In this document: positions 5,930 to 13,212 of the stretch, in pieces
Layout: each line of letters opens with the position of its first letter
Position numbering within the stretch: the first letter of the stretch is position 1
DNA from: CAYRUP01 sp964427485
Lineage (GTDB): Bacteria > Pseudomonadota > Gammaproteobacteria > DSM-16500
Length of the DNA stretch: 13,318 nt
NCBI GenBank assembly: GCA_964427485.1
Contig: CAYRUP010000051.1
Span: 1-13,318 of the forward strand
Direction: 5' to 3'
The notes under the pieces: generated by a model
Database searches by the model: none
Told to the model about the DNA's origin: nothing
Seen by the model: the letters and a program-made list of their open reading frames with translations, nothing else
Translations under genes and position numbers: made by a program

Positions 5930-7708
5930 TTATACGATAGGAGTAGAGCCTGACGGTGGCTTATTGATGCGTGGCTCTTTAGTTTTAACAAACTCTTTAG
6001 TTTTATCATCTACAAAGAGCGCATTCACTCCTTCCGTTAACTGCTGTGTTGATATCTTATTTGCAGATATCTTACTTGCTATTATCGCTTGATAGGGTAT
6101 AAGAACTTCATTTATTCTGCGGTAACAATCAGCAACATAATCTGGATAGGATAGATACTTGTCGCTATATGCATCTCTCAAAACTCTATCTACTTTTTTC
6201 TCATAATAATGCGGATCGGTTGCTGCTTCCCAAGTGTTTACGTGGACAAGCCAACCCATGTTAATTAATAAAGTTTGTAACTCTTTCTGCATTTTTGCTT
6301 CTTCTACAGGACCAAGAGTTTCTACATCAAGACCTCGGATAACAACACGTATGATACCTTTATCAGACACATTATCATCAAAGAACATGAAAATGGTGTC
6401 GCTTTCTGGATCCATATAATAGGGTTTGCCGCCGATATGCTTCTGACCTCTGTCGTTCCAATAATGATAATCATCCGTCCATACTTGTATTGATCCTGGC
6501 GTAATCTCTTCCATTATTCGATCGACATTTCTTTGATTATGCGGAGGTAATTCTCTGTCTAATTTTATGTGCTTTTCAATTTGCGGATGACCTACTTTTA
6601 AGGTCTCTATTAAAGATGGAGTGAATTCTTTTCTTTTAATTATCCCGGAAGGAGGTAATTGATTTAACTCATCGAGGCCTTTGGTAATGGGAGTATATTG
6701 CCAATCTCCTTTCCCTTTAGGGTCGCCATAAAGGAAAAACTTATCTTTTTCCCGGACTAAAATAGGAATTTTTTTCTTCTTCGCTTCTGTAAAAGTCTTT
6801 GCTTCTAGTTCTTCTAGTTTTTCGAAGTCTTCTTTTTTCTCGAGGCCTTCTTTAGCAGACAATAAAAAGAGACTACACCCCATTTGCTCGTTATCTGGAA
6901 ATCCGATAAACGGAATGATCTCCTCTATTTTTCTTTCAGTATTATTATCTTTATCTTCTTTCGCAATATTGCTTGCTAATTTGCTTCTAAGATCTTTTCC
7001 ATCTGTGCCAAATGTTCTATAAATGAAGGCGAAATCAGAACCATGCTTGCGAAATTTTGAGATAAGATTTCGAGCTGAACGAAAGAATTTGTTTAAGGGT
7101 TTTTGTAACGCTGTATGAGCTGGGTTTGCTTTATCGAATTCCGTAAAAGGAGTCAAATCCATTCGTCCAGAAGCTGGGTCTATCAAGTTTATTCCAGGCG
7201 AGTCTTTTTTAGTAGTGAGTTGTTTTATTTTTTTAGGCGATTCTTTTTCATCTTTTTCATCTCTTTCATCCGAGTCTTTTTCTTCTTTAGTCGTGAGTTC
7301 TTTTATTTTGTTGTTAAATTCTTGAAGGTACCCCTTATACTGTCCTAAACGCTTCTCTTCATCATTTGTTCGCTTTGCATTTCTTTCAAGTTTATGTACT
7401 TCATTTTGCAAATAAGGCAGAAACACTAAAAAACCTGTGTTATCTTTTTTTATTGCATCTGCAAATTCCTTTTTGATAAAACCGTTTTCGCACAATTCAT
7501 CTAAAATACGGTCATCCTTTTGTTCTTTCATAAAATTTCGAAAGTTGGATTTCGTACCTATTTTCCATTCACATTCACACTTCTCGGCAAATGCTTGATG
7601 AATCGCATTGATAGAGCCTTTTTCCTTGGTCGAATCTCCAAATATACTCGCTCCATTAAGATCTAGATAAAGGACTATTTTAGGCAGGTTTAATTTTGGT
7701 AGTGGCAT
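5930..7708 (-). CDS. Large HAD-like protein (592 aa) with DxN and FFDDN motifs
   Basis: The N-terminus VLYLDLNGASIFGDSTK (12–28) resembles HAD motif I in its DxNG form (D16, N18), where the usual second Asp is Asn and Thr is Ala. FAFIYRTFGTDGKDL (226–240) fits motif II. VWTDDYHYWNDRG followed by GGKPYYMDP and IFMFFDDN (409–446) fits the late motif region, with DDN as the acidic motif IV. Residues 105–170 are a highly charged insertion with an internal repeat (KIKELTTKEEKDS then KIKQLTTKKDS). There is no signal peptide or membrane segment. The family acts on phosphate esters or is catalytically dead; the Asn replacement leaves activity open. GGGA lies 9 bases before the ATG and a good promoter is at 7743–7770. 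Placement in the HAD superfamily is by motif only. Confidence 0.65.
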   Translation of the reverse strand: MPLPKLNLPKIVLYLDLNGASIFGDSTKEKGSINAIHQAFAEKCECEWKIGTKSNFRNFMKEQKDDRILDELCENGFIKKEFADAIKKDNTGFLVFLPYLQNEVHKLERNAKRTNDEEKRLGQYKGYLQEFNNKIKELTTKEEKDSDERDEKDEKESPKKIKQLTTKKDSPGINLIDPASGRMDLTPFTEFDKANPAHTALQKPLNKFFRSARNLISKFRKHGSDFAFIYRTFGTDGKDLRSKLASNIAKEDKDNNTERKIEEIIPFIGFPDNEQMGCSLFLLSAKEGLEKKEDFEKLEELEAKTFTEAKKKKIPILVREKDKFFLYGDPKGKGDWQYTPITKGLDELNQLPPSGIIKRKEFTPSLIETLKVGHPQIEKHIKLDRELPPHNQRNVDRIMEEITPGSIQVWTDDYHYWNDRGQKHIGGKPYYMDPESDTIFMFFDDNVSDKGIIRVVIRGLDVETLGPVEEAKMQKELQTLLINMGWLVHVNTWEAATDPHYYEKKVDRVLRDAYSDKYLSYPDYVADCYRRINEVLIPYQAIIASKISANKISTQQLTEGVNALFVDDKTKEFVKTKEPRINKPPSGSTPIV

Positions 7709-7742
7709 AGTCTGTGTTCCCTTTTCAAGGTATCGTATTTAA

Positions 7743-7770
7743 GTTATACACTCTGGGCCATTGAAGTCAA
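7743..7770 (-). promoter_or_regulatory. Probable sigma-70 promoter of the HAD-like gene
   Basis: On the minus strand TTGACT (7770–7765), a 16-bp spacer and TATAAC (7748–7743) each match consensus at 5 of 6 positions. The predicted start is about 30 bp before the ATG at 7708. Confidence 0.6.
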
Positions 7771-7789
7771 GCTGAATACATGTAAGTGC

Positions 7790-7861
7790 TTATTTATTAA
7801 GAATTAAAAAATGGTTACAAAAGTCTTTGCAGAATAGGTATTCTCAATTCTTAACAAATAA
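7790..7861. promoter_or_regulatory. Long inverted repeat enclosing an operator-like dyad
   Basis: Arms at 7790–7805 and 7846–7861 pair at 15 of 16 positions with a 40-bp spacer. Inside lies a perfect 6-2-6 dyad, AGAATAGGTATTCT, at 7831–7844, typical in size for a helix-turn-helix dimer. The element sits between the opposed promoters of the HAD-like gene and the small regulator. The regulator encoded next door is the obvious candidate ligand, but this is inference. Confidence 0.5.
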
Positions 7862-7864
7862 TTA

Positions 7865-7893
7865 TTGAATATCGATAATTAATCATATATATT
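7865..7893 (+). promoter_or_regulatory. Candidate promoter of the small HTH regulator
   Basis: TTGAAT (7865–7870), a 17-bp spacer and TATATT (7888–7893) give a reasonable sigma-70 promoter. It starts 4 bp after the inverted repeat at 7846–7861 and would produce a leader of about 25 bases before the short ORF at 7925. Confidence 0.45.
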
Positions 7894-7924
7894 CTCCACT
7901 CAGCATTTATTATTGGAGAAACCT

Positions 7925-7960
7925 ATGAATAGAATTAAAAATATCAGTCACTATAGGTAA
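7925..7960 (+). CDS. Possible 11-codon leader peptide (MNRIKNISHYR)
   Basis: ATG at 7925 follows TTGGAG with ideal spacing, a stronger ribosome-binding site than that of the downstream regulator. The frame ends with TAA at 7958–7960, 4 bases before the regulator's ATG. The regulator's own AGGT lies within the last codons, so translation of the two would be coupled. It may be a leader peptide, or the remnant of an older N-terminus. It has no amino-acid run typical of attenuators. Confidence 0.35.
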   Translation: MNRIKNISHYR

Positions 7961-7964
7961 TGCC

Positions 7965-8180
7965 ATGAGTATCATTGTGAATTTAGACGTCATGTTAGCA
8001 AAAAGAAAAATTCGTTCGAAAGAATTAGCAGAAGCGATTGGTATCACAGAACAAAATCTATCGATTTTAAAAACCGGTAAAGCGAAAGCAATTCGGTTAG
8101 CGACGCTGGATGCTATTTGTAATTATTTAGCGTGTCAGCCTGGGGATATTTTGGAATATAATAATGAAGTTTCAGGTTGA
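7965..8180 (+). CDS. Small Cro/C1-type (XRE, HTH_26-like) transcriptional regulator
   Basis: This 71-aa protein is essentially a single helix-turn-helix domain: VNLDVMLAKRKIRSKELAEAIGITEQNLSILKTGKAKAIRLATLDAI, with the recognition helix near residues 28–38. It continues with NYLACQPGDILEY, the conserved end of this compact family. Members bind DNA as dimers and often control their own or neighbouring genes, including in toxin–antitoxin and accessory loci. The upstream dyad at 7831–7844 is a candidate operator. AGGT about 7 bases before the ATG serves as ribosome-binding site. No partner toxin follows; the next feature is repeat DNA and then convergent corC. Confidence 0.92.
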   Translation: MSIIVNLDVMLAKRKIRSKELAEAIGITEQNLSILKTGKAKAIRLATLDAICNYLACQPGDILEYNNEVSG

Positions 8181-8219
8181 GTGTCTGGCGCGCCATGCTG
8201 AAAAATGCTGCTTAGAAAC

Positions 8220-8238
8220 CCTTCCCAGCAGGGGAAGG
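8220..8238. repeat. Short hairpin after the regulator gene
   Basis: CCTTCCC and GGGAAGG form a 7-bp perfect stem with a 5-base loop, 40 bp after the regulator's stop. There is no T-tract, so it is not a standard terminator; it may be the edge of the larger repeat block that follows. Confidence 0.4.
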
Positions 8239-8250
8239 TAGCCAACGGGC

Positions 8251-8344
8251 TAGGCATCAAGCTAAGGAATAAATGTCATCCTGAGCGCAGCGAAGGATCA
8301 CTAAATTATAATAAGGCGATCCTTCGCTGCGCTCAGGATGACAT
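8251..8344. repeat. Composite repeat: 16-bp tag plus 72-bp near-perfect palindrome
   Basis: A 16-bp tag, TAGGCATCAAGCTAAG, at 8251–8266 is followed by a palindrome whose 27-bp arms (8273–8299 and 8318–8344) are perfectly complementary around an 18-bp AT-rich loop. The same tag, left arm and loop recur at 13213–13318, cut by the window edge. The core (TCATCCTGAGCGCAGCGAAG) is a dispersed intergenic repeat seen in many bacteria. It lies between the convergent regulator and corC genes and would fold into a strong stem in either transcript. Confidence 0.9.
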
Positions 8345-8385
8345 CAAAGTTCTTAAAATGCAGCCGCATTTTGGTTGCCTCTGGG

Positions 8386-9216
8386 TTACTCTTTCCTCAC
8401 CTCAAGCAAATGAATCCGCCGATTATCACTATGCAATATTTTAAAACGAAAATTTTCAATCTTGATCGTTTCACCCCGTTTAGGTAAATGACCAAACGCT
8501 TTCGCGATCAAGCCGCCTATCGTATCAAATTCTTCATCATTAAATTCTGTATCAAAATATTCATTAAAATCATCAATCGCAGTCGATGCTTTAATGGTGT
8601 AAATCCCATCTTCGTGTTTTTTAATGTAATCATCTTCATCGATATCATATTCGTCTTCAATATCACCTACGATTTGTTCCAGCACATCTTCAATCGTAAT
8701 GAGTCCCGCGACATGACCATACTCATCAATGACAATTGCCATGTGATTGCGATTGGCACGAAACTCACGCAGCAAAATATCTAAACGTTTGCTTTGGGGA
8801 ACAAATACAGCGGAGCGTACAAAACTTTGCATCACAAATGGCCCCGTTTCGTTTTGAAAACCATACGGCAATAAATCTTTCGCCAATAAAATACCGATTA
8901 CATCATCATCTTCCACAACCGGATAACGTGAATGACCTGATTCAATTACGATGGGTAATATAGTCTCAAGCGGACTGTCTTTCTCGATGACGACCATTTG
9001 AGATTTCGGAATCATCACTTCGCGCACTTGCATTTCAGAAACTTGCAAAACACTTTCAATCATGCTGAGCATTTCTGCGCTTAAGATATCACGCTCTTCC
9101 GCATCGCGTAGCACGTCCATTAATTGTTCGCGATCTTTAGGTTCACGAATTAATAAATCACTTAAACGTTCAAACCACGAGCGTTGTTTGTTGGGTTCTG
9201 TTCCAGTCTCGCTCAT
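8386..9216 (-). CDS. corC: CorC/YbeX, CBS-domain protein linked to magnesium/cobalt efflux
   Basis: The 276-aa protein has the standard layout of YbeX: a short N-terminal part, a CBS pair from about 68 to 190 (with VREVMIPKSQM, and AIVIDEYGHVAGLITIEDV followed by EQIVGDIEDEYD), and a C-terminal CorC_HlyC domain (about 205–275). It lacks the membrane DUF21 domain of larger relatives, so it is cytosolic. The family is tied to Mg/Co export and, in E. coli, to ribosome metabolism with YbeY and YbeZ. Its ATG overlaps the stop of ybeY by 4 bases (ATGA), so the two are translationally coupled. It is last in the operon; lnt, which usually follows in enterics, is absent here. Confidence 0.95.
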   Translation of the reverse strand: MSETGTEPNKQRSWFERLSDLLIREPKDREQLMDVLRDAEERDILSAEMLSMIESVLQVSEMQVREVMIPKSQMVVIEKDSPLETILPIVIESGHSRYPVVEDDDVIGILLAKDLLPYGFQNETGPFVMQSFVRSAVFVPQSKRLDILLREFRANRNHMAIVIDEYGHVAGLITIEDVLEQIVGDIEDEYDIDEDDYIKKHEDGIYTIKASTAIDDFNEYFDTEFNDEEFDTIGGLIAKAFGHLPKRGETIKIENFRFKILHSDNRRIHLLEVRKE

Positions 9217-9689
9217 TGTTTTTCACCTTGTTGACTTACTTCATAGGGATTGCTAAACCCGAGAATTTGCAAAATTTTTATTTCTTCTGCTTCCATTATC
9301 AGAGCATCCTGATCTTTTTCATGATCAAACCCAAGTAAATGCAAAATGCCATGGACCACCATATGCGCCCAATGTGCTTCAGCCGTTTTTTCTTGCGCGA
9401 TCGCTTCTTCTGCAATGACTTCAGCGCAAATAATAATATCACCCAATATCGGCGTTTCTTCATTTAATTCTTCAGGCATGTCGAACGGAAATGACAACAC
9501 ATTCGTGGGCTTATTTTTATGCCGATAGGTGGAATTTAATTCGGTGATTTCATTTTTATCCACGATACGAATCGTTAATTCAGCCGCAGGCAATTTATTT
9601 TTGAGTGCAGTGGTTGCCCAACGTTTCAATTTTGCAGTTGTGGGTAATGATTTAGCTTGTACAACACGTTGCACGATAATTTCATACAT
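9213..9689 (-). CDS. ybeY: Endoribonuclease YbeY
   Basis: This 158-aa protein carries the zinc-binding signature VHGILHLLGFDH with H113, H117 and H123, and the family's upstream RHKNKPTNVLSFPF (56–69). YbeY is a single-strand RNA endonuclease needed for 16S rRNA 3'-end maturation and 70S ribosome quality control. It begins 5 bp after ybeZ, and its ribosome-binding site (AAAGGTAAG) lies inside the last ybeZ codons. Length is normal for the family. Confidence 0.97.
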   Translation of the reverse strand: MYEIIVQRVVQAKSLPTTAKLKRWATTALKNKLPAAELTIRIVDKNEITELNSTYRHKNKPTNVLSFPFDMPEELNEETPILGDIIICAEVIAEEAIAQEKTAEAHWAHMVVHGILHLLGFDHEKDQDALIMEAEEIKILQILGFSNPYEVSQQGEKQ

Positions 9690-9694
9690 ATAAA

Positions 9695-10684
9695 TTACTT
9701 ACCTTTCTTATTGTGACGCTCATAAGCTTCCACAATGCTTTGCACAAGTGGATGGCGAACCACGTCTGAAGGTTCAAATTGCGTAAAACTAATTCCTTTC
9801 ACATCTTTCAATACTTCTGTCGCATGGACTAAACCCGAATCGCGTCGATTGCTGAGATCGATTTGCGTAATATCGCCGGTGATAACCGCTTTTGAGTTGA
9901 AGCCAATTCGCGTCAAAAACATTTTCATTTGTTCCGTCGTAGTGTTTTGACCTTCATCTAAAATAATAAATGAATCATTCAACGAACGTCCGCGCATATA
10001 AGCGAGCGGTACTAATTCAATGACGTCGCGTTCGATCAAATGTCCGACTGCATCCAGACCTAGCATTTCATAGAGTGCATCATAAAGTGGCCGCAAATAA
10101 GGATGGACTTTTTGCGCGAGATCGCCGGGTAAAAATCCGAGTTTTTCACCGGCTTCAACAATGGGACGCACCAAAATGATGCGGCTCACGCGCTCTGTTT
10201 CGAGTGCATTCACCGCGCAGGCGACAGCAAGATAGGTTTTGCCAGTGCCAGCGGGACCCACTCCAAAATTAATATCATGTTTCAGCATATTTTGAATATA
10301 ACGAACTTGATTTTCACCGCGCGCGGCAATCATGCCGCGTTTTATTCGAATTTCCATACGCATATCCTGGGTTGCGTCATTGCCATCCCACCTGGGCGAG
10401 GTTTGTAAATACAAGTGCACCTGATGAGAGGCTAAATTAGGGTGATTGAGAGCTTCGTGATAAAGATCGGTTAATGCTTTAGAGGCTTGATGGACGGCAT
10501 CGGGTTTTCCACTGATGGAAAACGTGTAACCTCTTTGTTTTATTTCAACTTCTAAACGCTTTTCAATCAAATGGATATGTTCATCACATTTGCCACAAAG
10601 GTTTAATAAGCGCCGATTATCTTCAGGATGTAAAACAACAACTTTTGAATAGTGAGTAGTTTCCAAGGGTGCGTGAATCCTCAT
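9695..10684 (-). CDS. ybeZ: PhoH-family ATPase YbeZ
   Basis: The 329-aa protein has a Walker A motif GPAGTGKT (143–150), a Walker B FIILDEGQ (D243, E244) and the PhoH-type RPIVEAGEKLGFLPGDL (173–189). An N-terminal KH-like region (about 1–110) is typical of YbeZ. It is an RNA-associated ATPase, a partner of YbeY in rRNA processing. The start at 10684 gives the expected N-terminus, but no good ribosome-binding site precedes it, suggesting translation depends on ribosomes finishing miaB 38 bp upstream. Confidence 0.96.
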   Translation of the reverse strand: MRIHAPLETTHYSKVVVLHPEDNRRLLNLCGKCDEHIHLIEKRLEVEIKQRGYTFSISGKPDAVHQASKALTDLYHEALNHPNLASHQVHLYLQTSPRWDGNDATQDMRMEIRIKRGMIAARGENQVRYIQNMLKHDINFGVGPAGTGKTYLAVACAVNALETERVSRIILVRPIVEAGEKLGFLPGDLAQKVHPYLRPLYDALYEMLGLDAVGHLIERDVIELVPLAYMRGRSLNDSFIILDEGQNTTTEQMKMFLTRIGFNSKAVITGDITQIDLSNRRDSGLVHATEVLKDVKGISFTQFEPSDVVRHPLVQSIVEAYERHNKKGK

Positions 10685-10722
10685 GCAGGGTTATATATTT
10701 AAGTATAGCTGAATTAGGTGAA

Positions 10723-12042
10723 TTAGGTCACCTCCCCTCGGAGTGAATTAGGCCGACTTTCAGTGATTTTAACTTTCACTAATTGGCCTACATTGTTCGG
10801 ATCGCCTTTAAAATTAACGACGCGATTATTTTCCGTACGTCCGGCCAATTCCTGAGGATTTTTTTTCGAGGGGCCGGTGACCAAAATCATTTGTTCGCTG
10901 CCGACCATTTTTTCACTGATTTCTTTGGTATTTAATAGAATACGATTTTGCAGAATGCTTAAACGCTGTTTTTTGGTATCCATTGCGACATCATCCGGCA
11001 ATTGCGCCGCAGTCGTACCTGGACGCGGGCTGTAAATAAAGCTGAAAGAATTATCGAACCCAACATCGTGAATGAGATTCATAGTGTCCTCAAAATCCGC
11101 ATTGGTTTCACCCGGAAAGCCAATGATAAAATCCGAAGAAACACTAATGTCCTCTCGCACTTTACGTAAGCGGCGAATTTTTGATTTATACTCGAGTGCG
11201 GTATAACCGCGTTTCATTGCAGCTAAAATACGGTCTGAGCCGCTTTGCACGGGCAAATGAAGATGGTTGGCAAGCTTAGGTACTTCTGCATAAGCTTGAA
11301 TTAAACTCTGGGAAAATGCGATGGGATGTGACGTGGTAAAGCGAATACGCAAAATGTTTTCGATGGCTGCAGTGTATTGAATTAATAAGGCTAAATCAGC
11401 AATCCCACCTTCATGCATGGGACCCCGGTAATCATTTACGTTTTGGCCTAAGAGATTCACTTCACGCACGCCTTGTTCTGCGAGAATGGCAATTTCCGCT
11501 AAAACATCATCGAGTGGACGACTGATTTCTTCGCCGCGTGTATAAGGAACAACGCAGAAACTGCAATATTTGCTGCAACCTTCCATAATGGAAACGAATG
11601 CCGAAGGTCCTTCAGCGCGTGGTTCAGGCATTTTGTCGAATTTTTCAATTTCAGGAAAGCTGATGTCGACGACAGGTTTATGCTTCATTTTTACTTCATT
11701 TAACATATCACCGAGACGATGCAGCGTTTGTGGACCAAAAACCATATCGACATAGGGAGCGCGAGCGAGAATTGCAGCCCCTTCTTGACTCGCCACACAG
11801 CCACCTACACCGATGACGAGTTTAGGATTTTTTTCTTTGAGTTCGCGGAAGCGTCCGAGTTCAGAAAAGACTTTTTCCTGGGCTTTTTCACGGATAGAAC
11901 AGGTATTTAATAAGATGACATCGGCTTCTTCTGGATGGGCAGTTTTTTCCAGGTGGTGGGAACTCTTCAATACATCAGCCATTTTTGATGAATCATATTC
12001 ATTCATCTGACAGCCATGGGTTTGAATGTAAAGCTTGCTCAT
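10723..12042 (-). CDS. miaB: tRNA-2-methylthio-N6-dimethylallyladenosine synthase MiaB
   Basis: A radical-SAM methylthiotransferase that converts i6A37 to ms2i6A37 in tRNAs reading UNN codons. The N-terminal domain has cysteines 11, 48 and 82 for the auxiliary 4Fe-4S cluster (THGCQMNEYDS; NTCSIREKA; GGCVASQEG). The radical-SAM motif CSKYCSFC gives C156, C160 and C163. The C-terminal TRAM domain ends near 439, giving full length. AGAGGTAA precedes the ATG. It is first of the four-gene minus-strand operon, as in many gammaproteobacteria, and is divergent from the ferredoxin gene. MiaT or other tRNA genes are not adjacent. Confidence 0.98.
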   Translation of the reverse strand: MSKLYIQTHGCQMNEYDSSKMADVLKSSHHLEKTAHPEEADVILLNTCSIREKAQEKVFSELGRFRELKEKNPKLVIGVGGCVASQEGAAILARAPYVDMVFGPQTLHRLGDMLNEVKMKHKPVVDISFPEIEKFDKMPEPRAEGPSAFVSIMEGCSKYCSFCVVPYTRGEEISRPLDDVLAEIAILAEQGVREVNLLGQNVNDYRGPMHEGGIADLALLIQYTAAIENILRIRFTTSHPIAFSQSLIQAYAEVPKLANHLHLPVQSGSDRILAAMKRGYTALEYKSKIRRLRKVREDISVSSDFIIGFPGETNADFEDTMNLIHDVGFDNSFSFIYSPRPGTTAAQLPDDVAMDTKKQRLSILQNRILLNTKEISEKMVGSEQMILVTGPSKKNPQELAGRTENNRVVNFKGDPNNVGQLVKVKITESRPNSLRGEVT

Positions 12043-12046
12043 CTTA

Positions 12047-12076
12047 TTTACCTCTTAAAATCAAGCCGGATATGAT
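12047..12076 (+). promoter_or_regulatory. Candidate promoter of the ferredoxin–rsmE unit
   Basis: TTTACC (12047–12052), an 18-bp spacer and TATGAT (12071–12076, 5 of 6) precede the ferredoxin gene. It overlaps the leader of divergent miaB, so the two units share a compact 70-bp region. Confidence 0.4.
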
Positions 12077-12112
12077 ATTCGATTGCAAAGTTATTTGCCA
12101 GTCCATAGAATT

Positions 12113-12469
12113 ATGGCTATGGATAATGAAGAATTAAAGCAGCGTGCAGAAAAACTGGGGCTTTCGCATATCAGGCGGCATATTTTTTTATGCTGTGATC
12201 AAACGAAACCAAAATGTTGCGATCGCGCGCAAGGGTTAATTTCCTGGGATTACTTAAAAACGCGGTTGGCAGAATTGAATTTGACGGAACAAAGCGGTAT
12301 TTACCGTAGCAAAGCCAATTGCCTGCGTGTCTGCCAGCGTGGTCCGATCGCAGTGGTTTACCCAGAAGGTGTTTGGTATCACTCTTGCACTCCCGAAGTT
12401 TTGGAGCGGATCATTCAAGAACATTTAATCGGCGGTAAGCCCGTAGAGGACTATATCATTCCCACATGA
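12113..12469 (+). CDS. Thioredoxin-like (2Fe-2S) ferredoxin domain protein
   Basis: The 118-aa protein HIFLCCDQTKPKCCDR (23–38), WDYLKTRL and KANCLRVCQRGPIAVVYPEG (68–86) carries the four cluster cysteines of thioredoxin-like ferredoxins (C27 or C28, C35 or C36, C70, C74). It ends with VLERIIQEHLIGGKPVEDY, typical of the family. Its partner is unknown; members act in electron transfer. I chose ATG 12113; 12119 is equally possible, and a TTG at 12083 would add ten residues with no support. No clear ribosome-binding site is seen. It overlaps rsmE by 4 bases, so the two are translated together. Confidence 0.93.
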   Translation: MAMDNEELKQRAEKLGLSHIRRHIFLCCDQTKPKCCDRAQGLISWDYLKTRLAELNLTEQSGIYRSKANCLRVCQRGPIAVVYPEGVWYHSCTPEVLERIIQEHLIGGKPVEDYIIPT

Positions 12470-13197
12470 CAACACGTATTTATCAGGCGATTCCTCTCCA
12501 TCCCAATTCAATTGTGAAGCTCGATGAACAAGCGAGTCATCATTTGGCACGAGTTTTACGCGCGAGCGTAGAGACACCCGTGATTGTTTTCAATGGGCAG
12601 GGGGGTGAATATGCGGGGACGATTATTCAAATCGATAAAAAACATGTGACAGTCGAATTAAAGACTTTCACTGCAAAAGAAGTGGAAAGTGAGTTGGGTA
12701 TTTGGCTGGCGCAAGGTATTTCTCGCGGGGAGAAAATGGATTACACCATTCAAAAAGCCGTTGAGCTGGGGGTTAATAAAATTGTGCCGTTATTTACGGA
12801 GCGTTGTAATGTCAAGTTGGACCATGAGCGCAGTGAAAAACGGGTCCAGCATTGGCAATCTGTTGTTATTAGTGCTTGTGAGCAATCAGGTAGAAATCGT
12901 ATTCCCGAGGTGGTGGTTCCCGAAGCGCTGGATGCATGGCTTTCGCGTATTCAGGCGGATTTTTGTTTTGTGTTATCGCCTCATGCGGAATTTAAATTGA
13001 AAAAACAAACTATTTCGAATGGGGCGCGTGTGGTTTTGCTCATTGGTCCGGAAGGGGGATTAAGTGAGCGAGAGATTAAGGACGCTGTGCGACGGGGTTT
13101 TTTGCCGCTTAATTTAGGCCCGCGGGTGTTACGTACGGAGACGGCAGCGGTTGCTGCGATGACTGCTTTGCAGTGTTGTTTTGGGGATATGGGGTAA
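12466..13197 (+). CDS. rsmE: 16S rRNA (uracil-1498-N3)-methyltransferase RsmE
   Basis: The 243-aa protein has the family's N-terminal PUA-like region (HHLARVLRA, about 25–33), followed by a SPOUT methyltransferase domain. Signatures are ISRGEKMDYTIQKAVELGV (85–103), IGPEGGLSEREI (203–214) and LNLGPRVLRTETAA (225–238), which form the knotted SAM-binding site. It methylates U1498 in the decoding region of 16S rRNA. Its start overlaps the ferredoxin stop as ATGA, so translation is coupled and no separate ribosome-binding site is needed. It ends 16 bases before the repeat block at the right edge. Its placement after a ferredoxin-like gene need not mean functional linkage. Confidence 0.97.
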   Translation: MTTRIYQAIPLHPNSIVKLDEQASHHLARVLRASVETPVIVFNGQGGEYAGTIIQIDKKHVTVELKTFTAKEVESELGIWLAQGISRGEKMDYTIQKAVELGVNKIVPLFTERCNVKLDHERSEKRVQHWQSVVISACEQSGRNRIPEVVVPEALDAWLSRIQADFCFVLSPHAEFKLKKQTISNGARVVLLIGPEGGLSEREIKDAVRRGFLPLNLGPRVLRTETAAVAAMTALQCCFGDMG

Positions 13198-13212
13198 GGC
13201 GGGCACGACCTA

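Noticed and set aside
7965..8180. Antitoxin of a toxin–antitoxin pair
   Set aside because: No second small gene lies next to the regulator on the same strand except the 11-codon leader, which is too short to be a convincing toxin.
8220..8238. Rho-independent terminator for the small regulator
   Set aside because: The 7-bp stem is followed by TAGCC, not a T-tract.
8205..8444. Plus-strand frame of 79 codons after the regulator
   Set aside because: It reads through the hairpin at 8220–8238 and the palindrome at 8273–8344 into the antisense of corC. It is a repeat-derived frame, not a gene.
12083..12112. TTG start adding ten residues to the ferredoxin-like protein
   Set aside because: There is no ribosome-binding site, and the region lies about 7 bp after the candidate -10, where transcription would begin.
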